A DNA stretch of 13,030 nucleotides from Treponema sp. (GTDB lineage: Bacteria > Spirochaetota > Spirochaetia > Treponematales > Treponemataceae): contig JAGCTZ010000013.1 of the NCBI GenBank assembly GCA_017963165.1, positions 1 through 13,030 of the forward strand, read 5' to 3'. This document shows, one piece after another, positions 6,199-12,554 of this stretch. How positions within the stretch are numbered: position 1 is the first letter of the stretch; the number at the start of each line of letters is the position of its first letter. The translations under genes and the position numbers were made by a program. Below the pieces are notes generated by a model, which did not search any database, was not told the origin of the DNA, and was given only the letters and a program-made list of their open reading frames with translations.

Positions 6199-6420
6199 AA
6201 GTGTAGTTGAAGGGAGTAATTACCCCATCAGCTACACTTATTTTTTATAATAAGGGGAGTAATTGGTCTAACGAGGGTCTTTTTGGATTTTTACATCCGT
6301 AACAAAAACCGTTAACCAACCCCTTATTATAAACATTCGATTAAGCAGGTTGGGACTAGCTCCCGCGTAACCAACTAAACTGAGTAGTAATAAGTGTGGC
6401 TGGAACAATTACTATTTTTT
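6199..6420 (+). ncRNA. Candidate IS110 bridge RNA
   Basis: Known biology: IS110 recombinases use a bridge RNA from the non-coding end, with two internal-loop hairpins that pair with target and donor DNA. Seen here, in order: a 12-bp stem (6199-6210 with 6228-6239, one G-U pair); a perfect 13-bp stem TTATAATAAGGGG (6245-6257 with 6320-6332) that continues inward as GGT-TAACG / CGTTA-ACC and carries a loop with flanking strands 6274-6284 and 6299-6309 around a GGAT/ATCC hairpin; a GGTTGGGA / TCCC-AACC hairpin (6348-6372); and a TAGTAAT/ATTACTA stem (6385-6391 with 6408-6414) followed by six T. The 6274-6309 loop is shaped like a target-binding loop. The true 5' end is unknown; the first hairpin could instead be a terminator. 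No promoter was identified. Confidence 0.55.
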
Positions 6421-6437
6421 AGAAGGAGGAGCTTACC

Positions 6438-7640
6438 ATGATAAGTGTTGGAATTGATGTTTCAAAAGGCAAAAGTACTGTATGTATTCTTAAGCCTTAT
6501 GGGGAGATTGTTTGCCGTCCTTTCGAGGTTCAGCACACAGAAGATGGATTAGAAGCTATTGATAATCTTTTGAGCAAGCTAGATGGAGAAGTACGAGTAA
6601 TTATGGAAGCAACTGGAATTTATCACTTGCCAGTACTTACTTTCCTACTTGATAAAGGATATTTTGTGTCAGTAATCAATCCATTTATGATGAAAAAATA
6701 TGCAAAGGAGCATAGTATTCGAGGAGCCAAAACCGATAGACTTGATTCCATAATGATAGCTGAATATGGAATTGATAAATGGTTTAAACTTCAGAAATTT
6801 GAAAGTGATGAGGAGACATACGCAGAACTTAAACTCCTTGGTCGTAGGTACAGATACTACATGGAACTTCATGTTAAGGCACTTCAAGAATTAACGCATA
6901 TCCTTGATTATGCAATGCCAGGAATCAAAAAAATGTTTAGTAGTCGGGATGAAAAAAATGGAAAAGACAAGCTGTGTGATTTCGTATAGGTGTATTGGCA
7001 TTTTGATTTAATTACATCTATGAGTTGCAAAGAATTCACAACCGAATACCTTGCCTGGGCAAAAGAAAGAAAATACCACCAAAGCAAATCAAAGGCTGAG
7101 TCAGTCTATGAATTAGCTTTAGGTGGTATTCCAACATTGTCTTCCAGCACCCCATCTACCAAAATGTTAGTACAGGAAGCCATATCAGTATTAAGAGCTG
7201 TTGATAGCTCTCTGTCTCACATTTTATCACGCATGCAGGAACTTTCAAAGACATTACCTGAATATACTGTTGTTAGAGAAATGGGAGGTGTTGGAGAAGT
7301 CCTTGCGCCTAAATTAATTGCTGAAATTGGAGATGTAAGAAGATTACATAACGGGAAGGCATTGGTGGCCTGTGCTGGAATCGATCCACCGCCTTATGAA
7401 TCTGGGCAATTTGTTGGAAGCAATCGAAGGATAACAAAAAGAGGATCATCAACATTACGTAAAGTTGGATATGAAGTCATGCGTGTATTAAAGAGTCATC
7501 CAGCTCCAGAGGATGATGCAGTATACAATTATATTTTGAAAAAAGAGGCAGAGGGAAAAAGTAAAAAAGAAGCGAAAATTGCTGGATTGAATAAATTTCT
7601 GCGTATTTACTATGCACGAGTAATGGAAGTATACCAATAA
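6438..7640 (+). pseudogene. IS110-family DEDD transposase/recombinase, interrupted by an in-frame TAG
   Basis: One continuous frame of 401 codons, split by TAG at 6987-6989 into 183- and 216-codon parts. The start ATG 6438 has an excellent ribosome binding site (AAGGAGG, 6423-6429). The N-terminal RuvC-like domain shows 'GIDVSKGKS' (Asp7), 'VIMEATG' (Glu57) and 'KTDRLDS' (Asp100, Asp103), the DEDD set. The C-terminal part contains the Tnp_IS110 signature 'REMGGVGEVLAPKLIAEIGD', 'ALVACAGIDPPPYESGQF' and 'RRITKRGSSTLRKVGYEVM' with the probable catalytic Ser near codons 337-338. The stop falls between the domains, and flanking residues read smoothly (DFV-stop-VYWHFD), so a single substitution such as CAG to TAG is likely. 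Most probably inactive, unless the amber codon is suppressed or the second half restarts at GTG 6990. Confidence 0.9.
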
Positions 7641-7656
7641 AATAAAGGGTAACTTT

Positions 7657-7681
7657 GGCTGGCTAAGCATCCAGCCTTTTT
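7657..7681 (+). terminator. Rho-independent terminator after the transposase
   Basis: GGCTGG (7657-7662) and CCAGCC (7671-7676) form a perfect 6-bp GC-rich stem with an 8-nt loop, followed by five T (7677-7681). It is 16 bases after the transposase stop and would end that transcript. It may also be part of the right end of the element. Confidence 0.75.
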
Positions 7682-7715
7682 GTTGTACAGAAAATTAGGA
7701 TAAATAAAAAAATGT

Positions 7716-7758
7716 AAACCTGCTAAAAAGTCATTGACTTTTGTTAGCAGGTTTTTAT
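7716..7758 (+). terminator. Long hairpin terminator upstream of the hydrolase promoter
   Basis: An 11-bp stem AAACCTGCTAA (7716-7726) with TTAGCAGGTTT (7744-7754) continues as AAAGTC/GACTTT around a 3-nt loop; the only flaw is a 2-nt bulge. It runs into GTTTTTATT. It would insulate the hydrolase promoter from upstream transcription. As it belongs with the hydrolase side, it may be the terminator of a gene left behind in the donor genome. Confidence 0.7.
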
Positions 7759-7765
7759 TGAATTC

Positions 7766-7796
7766 TTGACAGGAAATGTCTCCTATGATATAAAAT
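7766..7796 (+). promoter_or_regulatory. Sigma-70-type promoter of the alpha/beta hydrolase gene
   Basis: A consensus -35 box TTGACA (7766-7771) and a -10 box TATAAA (7789-7794, consensus TATAAT) are separated by 17 bases. Transcription would start near 7801, inside the palindrome that follows, and run into the hydrolase gene at 7866. Confidence 0.8.
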
Positions 7797-7828
7797 ACTA
7801 CGTCAGACATACTATGACAGTCGTAGTA
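7796..7828 (+). promoter_or_regulatory. 33-bp palindromic operator overlapping the predicted transcription start
   Basis: The ends TACTACG (7796-7802) and CGTAGTA (7822-7828) are perfect inverted repeats, and 13 of 16 position pairs across the whole 33 bp are complementary. It can also be read as two 13-bp dyads one base apart, TACGTCAGACATA (7799-7811) and TATGACAGTCGTA (7813-7825), each nearly self-palindromic. Placed right after the -10 box, a bound repressor would block initiation. The double dyad with TAC/GTA ends recalls BlaI/MecI/CopY-type operators, but no such regulator is in the window, so the cognate protein is unknown. Confidence 0.7.
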
Positions 7829-7865
7829 AAATAATTGGAATATGTGTTATTGGTAGGAGAAAAAG

Positions 7866-8840
7866 ATGAAAAAGATTATAGGACGTGCTGTAGGTATTAT
7901 TTTGGCAGGGATTGTCTTGTTTGTTACTATATTTGCTTCTTATCAACATTTAAAAATGCATGGTGAGGCCAAGCAGCTTAGGTCAGAGGGATATGGGAAT
8001 CTAGTTTCAGTGGGTGACTATTCTCTTAATGTTTATAAGTGTGGAAAAGATAATGGCGACCATAGAATTGTTTGCTTATCAGGTTTTCTTGATGGCGAAG
8101 CTTTCCTTAGTTGGAGAGGAATGACAAAAGAAGTTGAAAAGAACAATGAATTGTATTTTATTGATCGAGCTGGATATGGTTTAAGCGAGGATACAAAAAA
8201 CGATATGACTGTAGAATATGTTGTTGAAGATTATCGCAAGGCTCTTAAGAATGCAGGTGTGCAGGCACCTTACATCCTTATGGGGCATTCTTTAGGTGGC
8301 ATTTATTCAGCTTATTGGGAAAGTCACTATCCAGATGAGATTGAAGGAGTGGTAATTTGGGATGGCGTACCTATTTATCCAATTGAAAAGGATCAGTATA
8401 GTGATTGGGATTTCTTCCCAGATTGGATGCATACAGCAGGAAAATTTGGCCTGATTAGAGCTTTTATTAAAACTGTTTGTAACGAAGATGATGATGAAGA
8501 TGGTGGCACCTTTGCTCTCGTTGATGAGGGACATAGAGAAATAGCATGGGGCATGATAGCAAAGTCTATGGGTTCAAATGCATGTGATTCGGAAGAAAAA
8601 CTATTTGGAGACAACATAAGAAAGACTTGGGATACCTTAGAAAAGAATGATATACCCAAGGTATATGTTGCGGCAACTACGTATGACATAGAGTACGATT
8701 CATTCGATATATATACACCATTCGTGGAAAAGCTAGGAAATTGTCAAATGGTAGAACTTCCGGGTTGGCATGAAATATACCTAGATAAACCTAAAGAATG
8801 CTCAGACATCCTAATGAATTTCATGGACCAAATTCAGTAA
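7866..8840 (+). CDS. Membrane-anchored alpha/beta hydrolase
   Basis: 324 residues from ATG 7866, with TAGGAGA (7854-7860) upstream. An N-terminal hydrophobic helix (about residues 10-25, GIILAGIVLFVTIFAS) anchors the protein, leaving the catalytic domain outside the membrane. The fold's landmarks are visible: 'VCLSGFLDG' (about 69-77, oxyanion region), 'FIDRAGYGLS' (about 98-107), the nucleophile elbow 'GHSLGG' with Ser142, and the C-terminal catalytic His302 in 'GWHEIYLDKP'; the acid is probably in the 'TYDIEYDS' region. Substrate is unknown; lipase, esterase and peptidase activities are all possible in this family. It has its own promoter and operator, and ends four bases from the convergent NUDIX gene. 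Codon use and style resemble Lachnospiraceae genes more than the surrounding phage genes, suggesting import. Confidence 0.85.
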   Translation: MKKIIGRAVGIILAGIVLFVTIFASYQHLKMHGEAKQLRSEGYGNLVSVGDYSLNVYKCGKDNGDHRIVCLSGFLDGEAFLSWRGMTKEVEKNNELYFIDRAGYGLSEDTKNDMTVEYVVEDYRKALKNAGVQAPYILMGHSLGGIYSAYWESHYPDEIEGVVIWDGVPIYPIEKDQYSDWDFFPDWMHTAGKFGLIRAFIKTVCNEDDDEDGGTFALVDEGHREIAWGMIAKSMGSNACDSEEKLFGDNIRKTWDTLEKNDIPKVYVAATTYDIEYDSFDIYTPFVEKLGNCQMVELPGWHEIYLDKPKECSDILMNFMDQIQ

Positions 8841-8844
8841 AATG

Positions 8845-9408
8845 TCAGCTGGCTAGCAGTAACGCCAGCACATGGGCCATCTGAGGAAACTCTCCAGATT
8901 TAATCATGTCATCAATTTCAGCTCTTGTATAGGTATGTACGTTAAGGTATTCTGTATCATCCAAATTCTGGTCAGCAACCTTGCGGCAATTCTTAGCTAC
9001 GAAAATATTGGCATAATTATCAGCCATTGTTGCATTGGATGGAATGGACATTAAAAACTTCCAATCATCAGATTCATATCCAGTTTCTTCCATTAATTCA
9101 CGTTTAGCAGCATCAAGGGCTAATTCAGCATGCTGGTTGTCTGCATGATTTCCATATTCTTTTCCATCTTCGCGTTCGATTCCTCCAGCGCAGAATTCAG
9201 TTGTAACACGTTCTATACCGTGTCGATACTGGCGGACACAGATATATTTGCCATCTGTATCCGTGGCTACAATCACCACGTAATCTCTGCGGCTGTAGTT
9301 ATAGAATGGGCCGAACTCTGTGCCATCTGGAAAGCGATAATCACAGCGTCTAAAATCTATATATTCATCCTGTACAATATGCTGGCAGCTAACACGCTTC
9401 CAAGCTAA
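8845..9408 (-). pseudogene. NUDIX hydrolase (ADP-ribose pyrophosphatase type), start lost at a junction
   Basis: The minus frame is open from near 9408 and reads AWKRVSCQHIVQDEYIDFRR, then RFPDGTEFGPF and YSRRDYVVIVATDTDG, which is the normal N-terminal domain of this family, but no ATG precedes it. The Nudix box is present: 'FCAGGIERED', an insertion of several residues (KEYGNHADNQH), then 'E-LALDAAK-RELMEETGY', with the metal-binding Glu residues intact. Members hydrolyse nucleoside diphosphates linked to another group, typically ADP-ribose. Homologues begin only a few residues before 'AWKRV', so the break removed the start codon and ribosome binding site. A shortened protein could start at GTG 9279, but would lack most of the N-terminal domain. 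It converges with the hydrolase gene and probably arrived with it. Confidence 0.75.
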
Positions 9409-10149
9409 GAGAAAATCACCGGAACAGAACTCGAAAACATCAAAAAACTCATTTGCGATAAAAACCAGAAACGTGAAGCCCGCATAGAAACTGCAAAATC
9501 AGAAGTAATGCGTATTATTGGCAGCAAATATCCTATCGATGACAAAGAGCTTGCAATCTATATCGAACACATCTTAAAGAACTTCACCGAAGAAGAATTC
9601 GAAAAGTTTGCTTCAAACATTCTTTTATATTCAAGATGTATCAGCGATAAGATAGATGAACTCAGCGATGCCTATGCCGAAAAGAAATTTTATAATCAAA
9701 TCGAAGCAGATAAAATCAATCTGAACGTTTATTATTCATTACCAGAAGTTCTCCGTGTCGTAAACACAAGTTCACTTGCCATTCAAAAATCGCTTTATCA
9801 GAAAGAAGGCGAAATGAACGATTTTGAAATGAAAGTCATTTCCGAAGTAGCTTCCCTTCCAAATGTAGAATGGTGGCACAGAAAACCTGTAAGAGAATCA
9901 AACGGCGGTTTTGAAATAAATGGAGTTACTAACCATTATCCAGACTTCATAATTAAAACCACCAGCGGAAAAATAATCCTTCTCGAAACAAAAGGCGACC
10001 ATCTTATCGCAACAAAGAAAATCCGTCTCGGCAACACTTGGGCGCAAAATGCTGGAAAACAATTCAAATATTTCCTTGTTTATGACAAACAGCAGGTCGA
10101 AGGTTCAAAAACAAAAGAAGAATTCCTGGAATTAATGAAAGATTTGTAA
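9409..10149 (+). pseudogene. C-terminal fragment of a type III restriction enzyme Res subunit
   Basis: The frame is open from GAG 9409, just after a TAA (9406-9408), and continues through the ATG at 9508 to TAA 10149: about 246 residues, against some 900-1000 for a full Res subunit. The helicase part is missing. The remaining C-terminus carries a PD-(D/E)XK endonuclease motif, 'YPDFIIKTTSGKIILLETKGDH' (Asp, then Glu-x-Lys), preceded by 'FEMKVISEVASLPNVEWWHRKPVRE' and followed by 'KIRLGNTWAQNAG...FKYFLVYD', the usual ending of this group. The residues before 9508 (ITGTELENIKKLICDKNQKRE) read as genuine protein, so the loss is at 9408 and not at the ATG. No methyltransferase (Mod) gene is in the window. 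Codon use is like the phage/host genes, unlike the block to its left. Confidence 0.75.
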
Positions 10150-10160
10150 AACTGCAACTA

Positions 10161-10204
10161 TTGGACATTTTACTGGACATATTTTTGTCCAATAAAATGT
10201 CCAA
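10161..10204. terminator. Large palindromic bidirectional terminator
   Basis: Arms of 19 bases (10161-10179 and 10186-10204) pair with a single mismatch around the loop TATTTT. The unit TGGACA/TGTCCA occurs twice in each arm. It lies 12 bases after the Res fragment and before the 3' end of the DUF1016 gene, between convergent genes, so it can serve both. AT-rich sequence flanks it but there is no long T run outside the stem. Confidence 0.65.
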
Positions 10205-10233
10205 TTCGCTTTCCTATTCCTTAAATACAGATT

Positions 10234-11409
10234 TTATTTTCCACCAAAATCTTTTACTTCTTTCTTAAGCCATTTAGTAAGTTCAGATTCTTTAGGAAGA
10301 GCAAGTTTATATTTCTTTACAAAAAGATTTTCATCAATTCCTTCTTTTGCATATTCGACAAGCTCTTTTCCAGCTTGAGTACACATAAGAATACCTACAG
10401 GAGGATTATCATCTTCTTGCATTATGTTTTTCTTGAAATATGAAAGATAAAGGTTCATCTGTGCAATATCATCATATTTAATTTTTGAAGCCTTCAAATC
10501 AACAAGAACATGGCACTTCAAAATTCTATGATAGAAAACCAAATAACAGAAGAAATATTCATCATCAACAAGAATTCTTTTCTGACGTGCTTCAAGACAG
10601 AAGCCCTGCCCAAGCTCCAGCAAAAACTCTTCCAAGTGATTTATCAAGGCTTCTTCAAGTTCACTTTCTTCTACAATTTCTCTGTCTTTCAGTCCCAAAA
10701 ACTCATAAACATACGGATTTCTAACAATATCAGTAACAGTCATTTTCTGAGTTTTTGACTGAACATATTCACTCATCTTTTGAGGATTAGAACTGATTGC
10801 AGAACGCTCAAAGTAATTGGTATCAATCTGACGTTTTAATTCGCGTACAGTCCATACACCTTTCATGGTTTCAAGCTCATAAAAGATTCTTGCAACAGCA
10901 TCTTCAACACCCATAATCAATGTAAAATGAGAATAGGAAAGATGTGTAAAAAGTTTTTCCGGCGGAATCTGTAAATCATCGAATTGGGCAAACAGTGTTT
11001 GCCCAATTTGGCAATCACTGATTGCCAAATCTTTAGAAGCGGTTTTATCCTCAATAAGATTCTTCTGAATCCCAGATATCAAAGCCTTTTCGCTTCCAAA
11101 TTCGTTAAGCACATAATCAAAAATCGGTTTTTCAAGAGAAAGAAACTCTTTGTAGAACTGACGATAGAGCTTTAAGTTTCTGTATGAAAGAGATTTTTTA
11201 TTCAATCTTTCTGCCAAAGTCTGCAATGTCTTTTCACCGTATTTTGCACGGTCCTGGCCCTTCTGCTCATAGTGAACAATATAAAAACCAATAAGCCAGT
11301 TTCTGGCAGTAATATTTCTATTTATTGCCTTAGCAGTGTTATCTTCAAAAGCCTCATCTAGCTTTGCAACTGATTTATAAAGTTTATCAAAATCCATATC
11401 TTTTGCCAT
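10234..11409 (-). CDS. DUF1016/YhcG-type PD-(D/E)XK nuclease protein
   Basis: 391 residues from ATG 11409-11407; ribosome binding site weak. The N-terminal domain (about 1-190) has the YhcG hallmarks 'ARNWLIGFYIVHYEQKGQDRAKYGEKTLQTLA' and 'LSYRNLKLYRQFY', then 'LSYSHFTLIMGVEDAVARIFYELE'. The C-terminal nuclease domain (about 235-390) shows 'PYVYEFLGL', 'EEALINHLEEFLLELGQGFCLEARQKRILVDDEYFFCYLVFYHR' and 'CHVLVDLKASK', which supplies the Asp and Lys of the core (family form DLK). Length is normal for the family. Members are common beside restriction-modification genes and on mobile DNA; a role in defence or DNA processing is supposed but the activity is not settled. Its neighbour here is the Res fragment, so both may descend from one restriction locus. 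Confidence 0.85.
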   Translation of the reverse strand: MAKDMDFDKLYKSVAKLDEAFEDNTAKAINRNITARNWLIGFYIVHYEQKGQDRAKYGEKTLQTLAERLNKKSLSYRNLKLYRQFYKEFLSLEKPIFDYVLNEFGSEKALISGIQKNLIEDKTASKDLAISDCQIGQTLFAQFDDLQIPPEKLFTHLSYSHFTLIMGVEDAVARIFYELETMKGVWTVRELKRQIDTNYFERSAISSNPQKMSEYVQSKTQKMTVTDIVRNPYVYEFLGLKDREIVEESELEEALINHLEEFLLELGQGFCLEARQKRILVDDEYFFCYLVFYHRILKCHVLVDLKASKIKYDDIAQMNLYLSYFKKNIMQEDDNPPVGILMCTQAGKELVEYAKEGIDENLFVKKYKLALPKESELTKWLKKEVKDFGGK

Positions 11410-11456
11410 AATAACTATCTTTCACTTTTTAATATACCGCCGTTTATCATAAAATT

Positions 11457-11855
11457 CTATACATCTGACTCTATGCGGATATAGACTTTTCCGCCTTGCA
11501 TGTTTTCAATTCTATAAAGATAGGCTGAATTTTCTTCATTAAAAATCAGTTGTATAGCTTCAAGGTATCGCCATAAGATTAAAATTTTGTTCTGTGTGTT
11601 TGAATGTAATTTTATTTCAATACTTATTTTATAAACCTCGTTTTCAATAATTCTGTCTTTTTCTTCATATTCTGTTTCTTCAAGCTTGAAAGAAAATGAA
11701 GGTGTTTTAATGCAGTTCTCTTCCAGACTCTTATTCTCAAAAGGTTTTAAGATGATTCCGTCATTATGCTCTTTATTGATTTTCTCGATGTATTCCGGAA
11801 ACTTGTTAATAAAGAGATTTTCTAATTCTTTGTAGACTGGTTCAAAGTTTTTCAT
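11457..11855 (-). CDS. Putative phage neck/tail-completion protein
   Basis: 132 residues from ATG 11855-11853, which overlaps the upstream stop as TAATG. The N-terminus is helical (FEPVYKELENLFINKFPEYIEKINKEH), followed by 'GIILKPFENKSL', a beta part 'FSFKLEETEYEEKDRIIENEVYKISIEIKL', and a final 'LWRYLEAIQLIF...YLYRIENMQGGKVYIRIESD'. Size, alpha-then-beta order and position just after a head-tail connector fit a head-closure or tail-terminator protein. It lacks motifs and is highly charged and AT-rich, like its upstream partner and unlike the capsid gene. The function is inferred from synteny. Confidence 0.55.
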   Translation of the reverse strand: MKNFEPVYKELENLFINKFPEYIEKINKEHNDGIILKPFENKSLEENCIKTPSFSFKLEETEYEEKDRIIENEVYKISIEIKLHSNTQNKILILWRYLEAIQLIFNEENSAYLYRIENMQGGKVYIRIESDV

Positions 11856-12349
11856 TACAGTGTCTTTCTTTTATATAGATTGATTATGTTCTGTATATTC
11901 TGGGGTATTTCAAAGGAGTAATCGTCTTCGTGATTTTGTGTTTTAATGAACTCTTTCTTTTTTAAGAGAAATAATTTTATGATCACTTCTTTCAAATCTG
12001 AAGGAAATGTCTGTGGTGTAAAGCCTGCATTGTAATTCAAAAACAAAACATGGTTTTCATATTCAGTAGAAAGCAGAAAGATTTCTCTTTCATTTATGAT
12101 ACAGTTAGGCACTCGTTCTTTTGTATTCATATCAATAATGTTTACCATCTCTGTGATGTTGTCATTATCTGTGTAAACTTTATGATCTTTTACTGTCTGG
12201 ATTTCGTTGTAGTTTTTATCTTCTAAAGAAAAACCAAGTTGCTTTTCAAGTGTTGTTAAAACCGAATTAAAAAGTAATTCATCCGTGATAAGTTCTGTGT
12301 CTTTAAGCTCTAAGATTTTCTGTAATTCTTCAAAAGGAAATGGATGCAT
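11855..12349 (-). CDS. Phage head-tail connector protein (gp6-like)
   Basis: 164 residues from ATG 12349-12347, with CAGGAG upstream. The N-terminal helices (FEELQKILELKDTELITDELLFNSVLTTLEKQLGFSLED) are followed by a short beta region and then 'VLFLNYNAGFTPQTFPSDLKEVIIKLFLLKKKEF'. The pattern 'xxxYxAGF...P.DLKxxxxxL' is the typical end of gp6-like connectors, which form the ring joining the portal to the neck. It lies directly downstream of the major capsid gene, the normal place. Base composition is strongly AT-rich compared with the capsid gene, and an intergenic repeat separates the two, so the gene pair 11457-12349 may have a different history. Confidence 0.65.
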   Translation of the reverse strand: MHPFPFEELQKILELKDTELITDELLFNSVLTTLEKQLGFSLEDKNYNEIQTVKDHKVYTDNDNITEMVNIIDMNTKERVPNCIINEREIFLLSTEYENHVLFLNYNAGFTPQTFPSDLKEVIIKLFLLKKKEFIKTQNHEDDYSFEIPQNIQNIINLYKRKTL

Positions 12350-12365
12350 TGTCGCTCCTGGAAAA

Positions 12366-12530
12366 GCAGGGCTCAGGAAAGTATAACCTCCGTTCAGTCA
12401 AATACAAGGCCAAGCCCTGCGGGTTGTCGCTTCGCTCCAAGCCTTGCATTTGCCTTCACTTCGGTTTTAGGATTTTTCGCCCCCGCTTTCCAAAGGCCAA
12501 TATTACAATTGGCTTTTGGAATTGTTAGGT
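12366..12530. repeat. Intergenic repeat region with attC-like half-site and hairpin
   Basis: This 205-bp gap between the capsid and connector genes is GC-richer than its neighbours and encodes nothing convincing. It contains an inverted repeat GCAGGGCT/AGCCCTGC (12366-12373 with 12413-12420), a direct repeat CCAAGCCYTGC (12410-12420 and 12437-12447), the segment CGCTTCGCTCC, and a hairpin of 14-bp arms with one mismatch (12488-12501 with 12508-12521). On the minus strand the hairpin follows ACCTAAC (12530-12524) and AA, matching the integron attC box RYYYAAC. The partner box GTTRRRY is absent; the best candidate, GTTATAC near 12387, has one mismatch. It could be a degenerate cassette recombination site or an unrelated dispersed repeat. 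The hairpin might also end capsid transcripts. Confidence 0.45.
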
Positions 12531-12554
12531 ATAAGTCACGCTGTATGCGGTAAC

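Larger units (their letters stand above)
6178..7690 (+). mobile_element. IS110-family insertion sequence (approximate ends)
   Basis: The element comprises a structured upstream non-coding region, a DEDD transposase frame (6438-7640) and a short right end with a hairpin. IS110 elements usually lack long terminal inverted repeats and make no target duplication of use for finding ends, so the limits are estimates: the left limit is where phage-like coding ends (after 6146) and the right limit is just past the hairpin at 7657-7681. I saw no terminal inverted repeats. The long non-coding part is upstream of the transposase, as in the IS110 group proper, and not downstream as in IS1111. Confidence 0.7.
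6178..11409. other. Accessory block replacing the phage tail module
   Basis: Between the neck gene ending at 11457 and the distal-tail remnant at 6145, a tailed phage should carry its major tail protein, chaperones and tape measure. None is present. The block instead holds an IS110 element, an alpha/beta hydrolase, two truncated genes meeting head to head near 9408, and a DUF1016 nuclease gene, on mixed strands. Phage genes on both sides share the minus strand and the usual order. The block is therefore an insertion with loss of phage DNA, or the result of several recombination events. An assembly join cannot be excluded from sequence alone. Confidence 0.6.

Noticed and set aside
6199..6246. 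Simple Rho-independent terminator at the left end of the IS
   Set aside because: The hairpin followed by a T run would fit, but it lies at the head of a series of stems typical of IS110 non-coding ends; I kept it as part of the candidate RNA and noted the alternative.
6987..6989. TAG read as an amino acid (alternative genetic code)
   Set aside because: Several genes here end properly with TAG (for example at 2077, 3777 and 11457), so general recoding of TAG is unlikely.
9130..9408. Plus-strand frame of 92 codons
   Set aside because: It is antisense to the NUDIX gene, whose frame carries clear family motifs.
12366..12530. Complete integron attC site
   Set aside because: Only one of the two required boxes matches the consensus; the opposite box has at least one mismatch and the spacing is unusually long.
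12340..12553. Two overlapping plus-strand frames of 62 and 69 codons
   Set aside because: They run across the repeat region between phage genes, have no good ribosome binding site, and their peptides are simple translations of the repeat.
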